DNA of 64,000 nt. Source: an uncultured Rhodobacter sp. Its GTDB lineage: Bacteria; Pseudomonadota; Alphaproteobacteria; Rhodobacterales; Rhodobacteraceae. Below the pieces are notes generated by a model. It saw only the letters and a list, made by a program, of their open reading frames with translations, searched no databases and was not told the origin of the DNA. Positions 40,600 to 48,196 of this stretch are shown here, piece by piece; positions within the stretch are counted from its first letter, which is position 1; each line of letters begins with the position of its first letter. A program made the position numbers and the translations under genes. The stretch is taken from assembly GCA_945952585.1 (NCBI GenBank), contig CAMFII010000001.1, positions 186,001-250,000 on the forward strand, read 5' to 3'.

Positions 40600-41907
40600 T
40601 CACTTGATGTAGCCGGCCGAGGTCATCTCGTCGGTCACGGCCGCCTGGGCTTCGGCCAGGGCGTCGTCAGCCGACTTCTGCCCAGCCAGTGCAGCCGAGA
40701 ACAGCTCGCCCACGGTGGTGCCGAGGCCCTGGAACTCGGGGATCGCCACGAACTGGACGCCGACATAGGGAACCGGCTTGACCGTCGGATGGGTCGGGTC
40801 AGCCGCGTTAATCGAGTCGAGCGTCATCTTGGCGAACGGAACCTTGGCATATTCCGGGTTCTCGTAGAGCGAGGTCCGGGTCCCCGGAGGCACGTTGGCC
40901 CAGCCTTCCTTCGAGGCGACGAGGGCGAGGTAGTCCTTGTTGGTCGCCCAGTCGATGAAGGTCTTGGCCGCTTCCTGATGCTTGCTCGAGGTCGGGATCG
41001 CGAGCGACCAGGCCCAGAGCCAGTTGCCGCGCTTGCCAAGGCCATTGTCCGGCGCCAGGGCGAAGCCCACCTTGTCGGCGACCGTCGAGTCCTTGCCGGT
41101 CACGAAGGACGCGGCGACCGTGGCGTCGATCCACATGCCGCACTTGCCCTGTTGGAACAGCGTCAGGTTTTCGTTGAAGCCGTTGTTCGACGCGCCGGGC
41201 GGGCCGTAGTTGTTCATCAGGTTCAGGTAGGCATCGAGCGTCGCCTTCCATTCGGGCTGATCGAACTGCGGCTTCCAGTTCTCGTCGAACCAGCGCGCGC
41301 CGTAAGAGTTCGACATGGCGGTCAGGAAGGCCATGTTCTCGCCCCAGCCGGCCTTGCCGCGAAGGCAGATGCCGTACTGTTCCTTGGACTTGTCGGTCAT
41401 GGCGGCAGCCGCCTTCTCGATGTCCGCCCAGGTCGGCGCCTCGGGCATGGTCAGACCCGCCGCTTCCATCAGGTCCTTGCGATACATCACCATCGAGCTT
41501 TCGCCGTAGAACGGGGCGGCAAAGAGGTTGCCGTCGACGGTCAGGCCGCCGCGGATCGCGGGCAGCAGGTCGTTGACATCGTAGGACTCCGGAAGGTCGT
41601 TCAGCGAAACGAGCCAGCCCTGCTTGCCCCAGATCGGAACCTCGTAGGTGCCGATGGTCAGCACGTCGTACTGTCCTCCGCCGGTGGCGATATCGGTCGT
41701 CACGTTCTGGCGCAGGACGTTCTCTTCCAGCGTCACCCACTGCACGTCGATGTCGGGGTGCTTGGCCTTGAAGTCATCCATCAGGCCCTGCATGCGCACC
41801 ATGTCGCCGTTGTTCACGGTTGCAACGGTGATCGTATCGGCCATCGCCCAGGACGACAGGCAAACCGCGGCCGTCGCGCCCAGAAGGGCACGGGTTGTCA
41901 AAGTCAT
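40600..41907 (-). CDS. smoE: Polyol-binding periplasmic protein SmoE
   Basis: Periplasmic binding protein (435 aa) of the CUT1 type for sorbitol/mannitol. The signal peptide is residues 1 to about 23 (ends SSWAMA, mature DTITVATVNNGD). Landmarks are QYDVLTIGTYEVPIWGKQGWL (split near residues 80-100), PFYGESSMVMYRKDLMEAAGL (about 132) and the C-terminal YVGVQFVAIPEFQGLGT. The ATG at 41907 has GGAGGAG upstream, and a near-consensus promoter lies at 41958-41986. It is the first gene of smoEFGKS-mtlK. Confidence 0.92.
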   Translation of the reverse strand: MTLTTRALLGATAAVCLSSWAMADTITVATVNNGDMVRMQGLMDDFKAKHPDIDVQWVTLEENVLRQNVTTDIATGGGQYDVLTIGTYEVPIWGKQGWLVSLNDLPESYDVNDLLPAIRGGLTVDGNLFAAPFYGESSMVMYRKDLMEAAGLTMPEAPTWADIEKAAAAMTDKSKEQYGICLRGKAGWGENMAFLTAMSNSYGARWFDENWKPQFDQPEWKATLDAYLNLMNNYGPPGASNNGFNENLTLFQQGKCGMWIDATVAASFVTGKDSTVADKVGFALAPDNGLGKRGNWLWAWSLAIPTSSKHQEAAKTFIDWATNKDYLALVASKEGWANVPPGTRTSLYENPEYAKVPFAKMTLDSINAADPTHPTVKPVPYVGVQFVAIPEFQGLGTTVGELFSAALAGQKSADDALAEAQAAVTDEMTSAGYIK

Positions 41908-41957
41908 CGATTTCTCCTCCCTCATCGGCGACTGAGCAAATCATCGCCTTGCGGGCA

Positions 41958-42002
41958 ATTACTCACACGTTAGCGCAATCTGTCAACGTCGATCTTTCGA
42001 CG
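41958..42002 (-). promoter_or_regulatory. smoE promoter with adjoining palindrome (putative SorC operator)
   Basis: Read on the minus strand, TTGACA (41986-41981), a 17-base spacer and AGTAAT (41963-41958) make a good sigma-70 promoter 50 bases before smoE. Just upstream of the -35 box is the palindrome CGTCGA-TCTT-TCGACG (41987-42002), a likely activator site for the SorC-type regulator encoded immediately upstream. Confidence 0.6.
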
Positions 42003-42028
42003 GCATTCAAATTTCGCTCAGATTTTGG

Positions 42029-42988
42029 TCAGCCCCGGTCCAGAATCGCCCGAGCGGTCGCCTCGTCGGTGATGAGGCCATTGAGGATTCGCGACCTAAG
42101 GGCTGCAGTGATCGCAGCCACTTTCGCCGGGCCGGCGGCAACGCCGATCACAGGGTTCGATCTTTCAGCAGGAACACGCACACCGCCGACGCGCTCGTTG
42201 GTCCCGACATCAAGGTATTGGCCCTGCGAATCGAAGATCCAGCCGGCGATCTCGCCGACCGCTCCCCGCGCCTCCATCTCCGCCATCTCTGCCTGCGAGA
42301 CGAAGCCATCGGCAACCAGCGGCGCGTTCGGACCCATCTGGCCCACCCCGACGAAGATCACGTCGGCCGCGCGTGCCAGATCCACCACTCGCCGCACTGG
42401 CGCGAGCGCATGGAAGGCGGCGCGTTCTTCGGCCGTCTCCGACACGACGGGCACAGGCATCGGGTAATGGGGCGCCCTAACCTTATCTGCGATGCGCATG
42501 ATGACATCGAAGAACGAGGCGGACCCATCGGGTGCGATGTTCCCGATCATCGAGACGAGTCGGTGCTGTTCCGCCTCGAGCCCCTCCATCGCATCGACCA
42601 TACCACGCAACGCGCGCCCAGTGCCTAGCGCGATCACCAGCGGCTCGGGCATCCGCAAGAACCGCTCCAGTTCTGCTGCCGCAGTCGGCGCGATCGAGGC
42701 GATCGGATCCCCCCCTTGCCCCGGAGAGGGGGCAACCCGGCAGCGGGTCAGGCCGAAGCGCCGGGTCAGACGCGACTCGAGGTCAAGACAGGCGGCGATC
42801 CGATGTTCGAGCCGGACATGGATCAGCCCCTCGGCCATGGCGCGCGAGACCAGTCGCTGCGCCCTCTGGCGTGACACGCCGAGTTCCCGGGCGATCTGGT
42901 CCTGGGTCAGGCCACCAACGTAGTAAAGCCAGCCTGCACGGGCGGCATCATCGCTCGGGGAGGTTTCGGTTTCGCCAATCTGGGCCAT
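42029..42988 (-). CDS. SorC/DeoR-type sugar-responsive transcriptional regulator of the polyol operon
   Basis: A 319-residue regulator with an N-terminal helix-turn-helix (GLTQDQIARELGVSRQRAQRLVSRAMAEGLI, about residues 25-55) and a SorC-type sugar-phosphate-isomerase-like effector domain. VALGTGRALRGMVDAM-like (here VIALGTGRALRGMV, about 115-128) and VGVGQMGPNAPLV (about 215) are visible. The ATG at 42988 overlaps the stop of the HAD gene as TGATG, so the two are coupled. Its position directly before smoE makes it the probable polyol operon regulator. Confidence 0.85.
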   Translation of the reverse strand: MAQIGETETSPSDDAARAGWLYYVGGLTQDQIARELGVSRQRAQRLVSRAMAEGLIHVRLEHRIAACLDLESRLTRRFGLTRCRVAPSPGQGGDPIASIAPTAAAELERFLRMPEPLVIALGTGRALRGMVDAMEGLEAEQHRLVSMIGNIAPDGSASFFDVIMRIADKVRAPHYPMPVPVVSETAEERAAFHALAPVRRVVDLARAADVIFVGVGQMGPNAPLVADGFVSQAEMAEMEARGAVGEIAGWIFDSQGQYLDVGTNERVGGVRVPAERSNPVIGVAAGPAKVAAITAALRSRILNGLITDEATARAILDRG

Positions 42989-43683
42989 CACGCCACTCCA
43001 GCCGTTGCCAGACGGGGCCGCCTCAGGTCCGGCCGCAGGTCGTACATCTGGGCAAAGCTCTGGAACACGGCATGGGCCTTTGCGTCCTCGGGCATGGTCA
43101 GATCCATCCCGACCAGATGCGTCCCGCCGGTGAACCGCCACACTTCCATTCCTGCTGCCAGCCCAGCCCGCACACCGTTCAGGCTGTCCTCGATCACCAG
43201 ACAGGACGAAGGCTCTGCCCCCATCCGCGCAGCGGCGTGCAGGAACAGATCCGGCGCCGGCTTGCCGCGCGACACCTCGCTTGCGGTGAAGCAACGTCCC
43301 CCGAACAAGGGGGACAAGCCCGTCATTTCAAGCGATCGGCGCATCCGTTCGGGGCTGGACGAGGTGGCGAGGCAATAAGGCCGGTCGAGTTCCAGGATCG
43401 CCTCGACTGCGCCGGGCATCACGCGAAGATCTCGCTCGAAGGCCGCCAGCAAACGGGCGCGGTAGTCCGCCTCGAACCGGTCCGGAAGGGCAACGCCCCA
43501 CCGCTCGCGCACTTCCTTCAGAACCACCGGATATGAGCGGCCAAGGAAATGCTGGGTCACGAACTTGATGTCCATCTCGACGCCGTATTCCTTCAGCGCG
43601 TCGATGAGCATCCGCGCGCTGATGACTTCGCTGTCGATCAGCACTCCGTCGCAATCGAAGATGACAAGCTCCGGGCGGTCCAT
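42988..43683 (-). CDS. HAD-superfamily phosphatase/phosphoglucomutase-like hydrolase
   Basis: A 231-residue HAD subfamily IA protein. Motif I is IFDCDGVLIDSEV (about residues 8-20). Motif II is the SSS of CLATSSSPERMRRS (about 112). The motif III lysine is in SRGKPAPDLFL (about 143), and motif IV is VIEDSLNGVRAG (about 167). The helical cap follows motif I. It resembles beta-phosphoglucomutase/sugar-phosphatases. Being coupled to the polyol regulator, it may dephosphorylate a sugar phosphate formed in this pathway. The in-frame region upstream of 43683 is the terC shadow and is not part of it. Confidence 0.83.
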   Translation of the reverse strand: MDRPELVIFDCDGVLIDSEVISARMLIDALKEYGVEMDIKFVTQHFLGRSYPVVLKEVRERWGVALPDRFEADYRARLLAAFERDLRVMPGAVEAILELDRPYCLATSSSPERMRRSLEMTGLSPLFGGRCFTASEVSRGKPAPDLFLHAAARMGAEPSSCLVIEDSLNGVRAGLAAGMEVWRFTGGTHLVGMDLTMPEDAKAHAVFQSFAQMYDLRPDLRRPRLATAGVA

Positions 43684-43730
43684 GGCGCGACCATACCGGC
43701 GCACTGGCCACAGGTCCATCATCGCCTGAA

Positions 43731-44396
43731 TCAGCCGAAGATCGAGGCGGCCACCACTGGGGTTACCTCGTGCCAGCCGCGCCAGATCATGTTGAGCGCG
43801 ACATAGAGGATGATGAGAAGGCCGACATAGGCGATCCAGCGGAACCGGCCAAGCAGACGCGCGATGAACGAGGCCGCCAGCCCCATCAGCGCGATCGACA
43901 GGAGCAGCCCTGCAACAAGGACCCCCGGATGCTCGCGGGCGGCACCCGCCACGGCCAGCACATTGTCGAGCGACATCGAGACATCGGCCACGACAATCTG
44001 CAGAGCCGCCTGTGCCAGCGTCTTGCGCGGCGCCCCGCCCGCAACCGTTCCGTCCGCGTTCAGGTCGGCGTCGCTCAGCGCCTCTTCCGCGCGCTGTGCA
44101 TCGGCGGCGTGATCGGCGCGCAGTTCGCGCCACATCTTCCAGCAGACCCACAGAAGCAGGATGCCCCCGGCCAGAAGCAGCCCCGTAATCGCCAGCAACT
44201 CGACCGTCACGATGGCGAAGCAAATGCGCAGCACCGTCGCGGCCAGGATGCCGATCAGGATCGCCTTGTTGCGCTGCTCCTTGGGAAGACCGGCGGCCGC
44301 CAGACCGATGACGATGGCGTTGTCCCCGGCAAGGACAAGGTCGATGGCGATCACCTGGAACAGGGCCGTAAGGCCCGCGACCGTGAAGAGTTCCAT
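43731..44396 (-). CDS. TerC-family integral membrane protein (YjbE-like)
   Basis: A 221-residue membrane protein with about seven helices. Family signatures IDLVLAGDNAIVIGLAA (about residues 18-34) and VADVSMSLDNVLAVAGAA (about 136-153) carry the paired Asp-Asn metal-site motifs. A cytoplasmic acidic loop lies between (about 92-120). Some TerC proteins export manganese or load metalloenzymes. The substrate here is unknown. No Mn riboswitch (yybP-ykoY type) fits into the 78 bases upstream. It lies between the MttB-like gene and the HAD gene on the same strand. Confidence 0.88.
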   Translation of the reverse strand: MELFTVAGLTALFQVIAIDLVLAGDNAIVIGLAAAGLPKEQRNKAILIGILAATVLRICFAIVTVELLAITGLLLAGGILLLWVCWKMWRELRADHAADAQRAEEALSDADLNADGTVAGGAPRKTLAQAALQIVVADVSMSLDNVLAVAGAAREHPGVLVAGLLLSIALMGLAASFIARLLGRFRWIAYVGLLIILYVALNMIWRGWHEVTPVVAASIFG

Positions 44397-44474
44397 GCCT
44401 GCCGATCCTCGCGCGACGTCACCGCTTCCTATTGGGCCAGACCAAGGAATTCAACCGGCGCGAGGAAGGTTCCT

Positions 44475-45998
44475 TCAATTCAGCGGAGCGCCGCCTTCGG
44501 CCTTGCGACGACCGACGAAAGCGCTCAGCGCCTCGAGGATCGCCGGATCCAGCGGCGGTTGCTCGTAATCGCCAAGCATCTGTTTCCAGACCCTGTTCGC
44601 CCGCTCGCGTGCCTGAACCCCGCCCTTTTCCAGCCATTGCGGGTGATTGTCCCAGTTCGACACGATCGGCGCATAGAAGGCAGTTTCATAGCGGTCCATC
44701 GTGTGGCGCGTGCCAAAGAAATGACCTCCTGGCCCCACGTCCGCGATGGTTTCGACCGCCAGTGTTTCAGGCGTTACCGCGATCGGCTGAAGATAGGCCT
44801 CCATCATCTGCAGCATCTCGGCATCAAGGATCAGCTTCTCGAAACTCGCGGTCAGTCCGCCATGCAGCCATCCGGCCGCATGTTCGACCAAGTGCGCACC
44901 ACCCATCACGGCCCCCCACAGGGCCATCTGGGATTCATAGGCCGCCTGGGCATCGACTTCGTTCGCAGCGCAGACATTCGAAGACCGGAACGGCACCCCG
45001 ATCCGCCGCGCCAGTTGTCCCGAGGCCTGCGCGGCCTTGGTGTATTCCGGCGTTCCAAAGGCGGGCGCGCCCGAGCGCATGTCAACATTCGAGGTGAAGC
45101 CGCCATACATGACCGGCACACCTGGGCGGACGATCTGGGTCAACACGATTCCCGCCATCGCCTCGGCATGCTGCTGAACCAGCGCGCCGGCGAGCGTTAC
45201 CGGGCTCATCGCTCCGGCCAGTGTGAACGGCGTGATGACGTTGACCTGTCCGTGCTCGGCCAGGGTCATCAGTCCCTCGGCCATCGGCACGTCAAGCTGC
45301 AGCGGCGAATTGGTGTTGATGATCCCGAGGAGAGCCGGGGTTTCCACGAGCCCGTCCAGCGACAGGCCAAGCGCCGTGGCCCCCATCTCGAGCCCGTCCA
45401 TCGTCCGCAAACGCCCAAGCGTCTGGGTCTGCCAGTTCTTGTCGAGCAGGGTGATCTGGGCGAGGTAGATGTCGAGATGGCGCGTATGCGCCGGCAGGTC
45501 CAGAGGCTCGAACGGCCCTCCCCCTTCCTGGTGGATGACGTTGATCTGCTGGACCAGCTTGAGGAAGTCGCACATCTCGGCGAAGGTGCCGTCGCGGCGG
45601 CCGCGGTCGTTGTCCATCACATAGGCCGGACCGCCGACCGAGGCGAAAACATGGTCGGCTCCTCCCAGGCGCAGGGACCGCGCGGGGTTGCGGGCGGCCA
45701 GGGTGAATCCCGCCGGGACAGTCGCCAGCCGCTCCATCACCATGGCCGGATCGAAGCGCACGGTCTCGCCCTGAACGTCTGCCCCGGCGGCGCGGTAGCG
45801 GTCCCGGGCTGCCGGTTCGAGCACGCGCATCCCTACGGTCGAAAGAACCTTGAGCGCCGACTGGTGGATGGCCTCGAGGTGATCGGCGGACAGAACCTCG
45901 ATCGGGGCATAGGCCCTTGGCACCTGCCCGAACGGAATCTGGTGCAGCGCACCCGATTGGCGGGCGGCCCGCGGGCGGCGGCGGGTCTCGCCGGTCAT
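44475..45998 (-). CDS. MttB-superfamily (COG5598) trimethylamine-methyltransferase-like protein, no pyrrolysine
   Basis: A 507-residue TIM-barrel protein of the MttB superfamily. Archaeal MttB moves a methyl group from trimethylamine to a corrinoid protein using pyrrolysine. The bacterial relatives without pyrrolysine include glycine betaine methyltransferase MtgB. Visible features are the N-terminal ALKVLSTVGMRVLEPAARD (about 48-66), MPVMYGGFTSNVDMRSGAPAFGTPEY-like block (about 295-320, split by a conserved Gly-rich turn) and HLVEHAAGWLHGGLTASFEK (about 372). The reading frame is complete with no internal TAG. No corrinoid protein or activase gene is nearby, so the methyl acceptor is unclear. 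Its ATG overlaps the flavoenzyme stop by 4 bases. Confidence 0.8.
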   Translation of the reverse strand: MTGETRRRPRAARQSGALHQIPFGQVPRAYAPIEVLSADHLEAIHQSALKVLSTVGMRVLEPAARDRYRAAGADVQGETVRFDPAMVMERLATVPAGFTLAARNPARSLRLGGADHVFASVGGPAYVMDNDRGRRDGTFAEMCDFLKLVQQINVIHQEGGGPFEPLDLPAHTRHLDIYLAQITLLDKNWQTQTLGRLRTMDGLEMGATALGLSLDGLVETPALLGIINTNSPLQLDVPMAEGLMTLAEHGQVNVITPFTLAGAMSPVTLAGALVQQHAEAMAGIVLTQIVRPGVPVMYGGFTSNVDMRSGAPAFGTPEYTKAAQASGQLARRIGVPFRSSNVCAANEVDAQAAYESQMALWGAVMGGAHLVEHAAGWLHGGLTASFEKLILDAEMLQMMEAYLQPIAVTPETLAVETIADVGPGGHFFGTRHTMDRYETAFYAPIVSNWDNHPQWLEKGGVQARERANRVWKQMLGDYEQPPLDPAILEALSAFVGRRKAEGGAPLN

Positions 45999-48073
45999 TG
46001 CGCGGCCCTCAGATCGGTTCCGAACCAGGCTGAATCGCGCCCGACCCGAAGCTTGGCCGCCGGAACGCCCAGTTCCCGCGCCGTGCGGTGACCCTGGTAG
46101 ACGGCATGGGCGATGGCGCCCGGCGCATTTGCGTCCCCGGTCAGGTGCAGCGAAGAAATCCCCGCCGCCCCGAGGTCAGACACCTGAAGCGCGGCATGCA
46201 ACTCGGATCCGCCGAGCCGCTGACCGACGATGATAAGCGACCGGGCCGCGATCTGCCGCGCCTCGCCCGTGAAGATCTGGGCCAGCGCCAGCGTCTCGCC
46301 ATCAAAGGCAGTGACGCGCTCGAGTGTCCGATAAGCGATGCCGCGCCTCAGGAACGAGGCATGCACCAGCGATTGCTCGTTGGTCATGATCCCCCAGGCG
46401 GCGGCGGCTCCTGCCGGAGTGATGTAGGTCACGGCATGACCCTTTGCCGCCATCGCCTCGGCCACGGCAGACCCCATGTAGTAATTGTCGTAGTCGAACA
46501 CCGCGACCGGCCCCTCGACCTCGGCGCCACGGGCAAGATCGGTCGGTGTATAGACGCGCGGAGCCACGAGAAGTTCGCCGGGCAATTCGCTGTCGCGGTA
46601 AAGCGCCGGCAGCCAACATCCCCCGGTTGCGATCACCACGTGGGCCGCGCCGAACTCCAGCACGTCACGGGCAGACAGCAGGCTTTCCGGGTAAAGCGAG
46701 ACATTGGCCATCTGCCGCAACTGTCCCAGCCGATACTCTGTCACGCGGTTCCACGCCTTCAGCCCCGGCAAGGCGGATTCGAAGCGCAGCCGCCCGCCGA
46801 AGTCCCGCTCGGCTTCGGCCAGCGCCACGCTGTAGCCGCGGCGGCCAAGGGTCAGCGCCGCCTCCAGCCCCGCTGGCCCGCCGCCGACGACCAGCACCTG
46901 CCCCTCGCTGTCGCGCCGGACGATCTCGGGGTGCCAGCCGCGCCGCCATTCCTCGCCGGCGGTCGGGTTCTGCGTGCAGCGGACCCAGACGCCATCATGC
47001 CAGCTCGAGATGCAGATGTTGCAGCCGATGCATTCGCGGATGTCGGCCTCGCGCCCCTCGTCGATCTTGTTCGGCAGGAACGGATCGGCAATCGAGGGTC
47101 GCGCGCCGCCGATGAAATCCAGCACTCCCCGGCGGATCATCGAGACCATGGTATCGGGCGAGGTGAAACGGCCCACGCCAACCACCGGCTTGTCGGTGAT
47201 CGTCTTGACGAAATCGACGACCGGCTCGTGACTGCCCTCGGGCGTATATCGGGACACCGCGCAGTCGGTCGGCGAGTAATCCATCTTGAGGTCGAACAGG
47301 TCCGGCGTGTCCTTCAGGTATCCGATGACCTCGTGCCCCTCGCTCTCGGCAACTTCGGACGGCCGGGCGCGCAGTTCCTGCATCGACATCCGCAGGGCAA
47401 CCGCGCAGCGTCCCCCTGTTGCCTCGCGCACGGCATCGATCAGCTCTTCGGTGAAGCGGACGCGGTTCCTGACCGAGCCGCCATAGGCATCGGTGCGGCG
47501 GTTATAGTCCGAGAGCAGGAACTGATAGGGCAGATAGCCCATCCCGGCATAGATGTAGAGGATGTCGAAGCCTGCCCGCTCGGCACGGACGGCGGCCTCG
47601 GCATGCCAGCGGATGACGTTGCGGATGTCCTCGGCATCCATAACGCGTGGCCGTGCCGAGGTCATGAAGCCGGTATGCGTCGCCATCCAAGGCACCCCGG
47701 ACGGCGAAAGCGTCGGCCAGCGGGTGCTGCGGTTCGCGGTGGCAGCGCCGCCATGCCAAAGTTCGACGCCGGCCAGCGCGCCATGGGCATGCACCGCCTC
47801 GGTCATCAGCTGATGAGCCGGAATGTCGCTGTCGTCCCAGAGCGTGGCATAGGGAAAGGGATTGTCGTCGGACGAGGGATGGACCGAACAGATCCCGGTG
47901 CAGACCGCGGCCCACCCACCCTCGGCCTTCATGCCGCGGAATGCTGCTCGGGCGCGGGGGGCAGCGTTGGTCATGCCGCTGGCATGGGGCACCTGGAAGA
48001 AGCGGTTCTTCGCCACCTTCGGCCCGATCCGGACAGGCTCGAACAACGGATCGTAGCGCGGATTCCGAGGCAT
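45995..48073 (-). CDS. Trimethylamine/dimethylglycine dehydrogenase-like FMN and [4Fe-4S] flavoprotein
   Basis: A 692-residue enzyme with an old-yellow-enzyme TIM barrel (residues 1 to about 370), a [4Fe-4S] motif ECIGCNICISSWHDGVWVRC (about 346-365) and an FAD/NAD-type C-terminal half starting VLVVGGGPAGLEAAL (about 390). This is the trimethylamine dehydrogenase/DgcA layout. Compared with Methylophilus trimethylamine dehydrogenase as I remember it, Cys30 (covalent FMN) is replaced by Ala31 in QVPHASGM. The substrate-cage Tyr60 is replaced by Ile61, and the Trp264 segment is not conserved. The tryptophan after the cluster (CISSW) is kept. The substrate is therefore probably not trimethylamine itself. 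First gene of its operon, with AAGGAG 6 bases before the ATG. Confidence 0.85.
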   Translation of the reverse strand: MPRNPRYDPLFEPVRIGPKVAKNRFFQVPHASGMTNAAPRARAAFRGMKAEGGWAAVCTGICSVHPSSDDNPFPYATLWDDSDIPAHQLMTEAVHAHGALAGVELWHGGAATANRSTRWPTLSPSGVPWMATHTGFMTSARPRVMDAEDIRNVIRWHAEAAVRAERAGFDILYIYAGMGYLPYQFLLSDYNRRTDAYGGSVRNRVRFTEELIDAVREATGGRCAVALRMSMQELRARPSEVAESEGHEVIGYLKDTPDLFDLKMDYSPTDCAVSRYTPEGSHEPVVDFVKTITDKPVVGVGRFTSPDTMVSMIRRGVLDFIGGARPSIADPFLPNKIDEGREADIRECIGCNICISSWHDGVWVRCTQNPTAGEEWRRGWHPEIVRRDSEGQVLVVGGGPAGLEAALTLGRRGYSVALAEAERDFGGRLRFESALPGLKAWNRVTEYRLGQLRQMANVSLYPESLLSARDVLEFGAAHVVIATGGCWLPALYRDSELPGELLVAPRVYTPTDLARGAEVEGPVAVFDYDNYYMGSAVAEAMAAKGHAVTYITPAGAAAAWGIMTNEQSLVHASFLRRGIAYRTLERVTAFDGETLALAQIFTGEARQIAARSLIIVGQRLGGSELHAALQVSDLGAAGISSLHLTGDANAPGAIAHAVYQGHRTARELGVPAAKLRVGRDSAWFGTDLRAAQ

Positions 48074-48083
48074 GGCCTACTCC

Positions 48084-48105
48084 TTGTTGAACAAACGTAC
48101 AGTAA
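48084..48105. promoter_or_regulatory. Putative operator 1 (flavoenzyme side of the divergent promoter)
   Basis: TTGTTG-N10-CAGTAA. The first 16 bases closely match operator 2 read on the opposite strand (CTTGTTGAAC[A/G]AAC is shared). It overlaps a candidate -10 (TTACTG at 48105-48100, with TTGACC at 48128-48123 and a 17-base spacer) serving the flavoenzyme-MttB operon, and lies close to its ribosome site. Likely bound by the BetI-like repressor at 50205. Confidence 0.55.
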
Positions 48106-48162
48106 GACTCTTCTCCCTGTCTGGTCAAGCGGTGAGATTTCCTGTTGAAACCACGCAACGCC

Positions 48163-48184
48163 TTGTTGCATGTTCGTTCAACAA
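48163..48184. promoter_or_regulatory. Putative operator 2 (hydrolase side of the divergent promoter)
   Basis: A perfect TTGTTG-N10-CAACAA palindrome. It overlaps a candidate -10 (CATGTT at 48169-48174, with TTGAAA at 48145-48150 and an 18-base spacer) for the hydrolase-betI operon. It is the inverted counterpart of operator 1, giving a mirror-image regulatory region between the two operons. Confidence 0.6.
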
Positions 48185-48196
48185 GAGGAGGCAGGC

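Noticed and set aside
44397-44474. Manganese riboswitch (yybP-ykoY) ahead of the TerC gene
   Set aside because: Only 78 bases are available, and the conserved aptamer loops are not present.
48170-48196. Earlier ATG at 48170 for the CocE hydrolase
   Set aside because: It lies inside the operator and has no ribosome site. ATG 48197 has AGGAGG 5 bases upstream.
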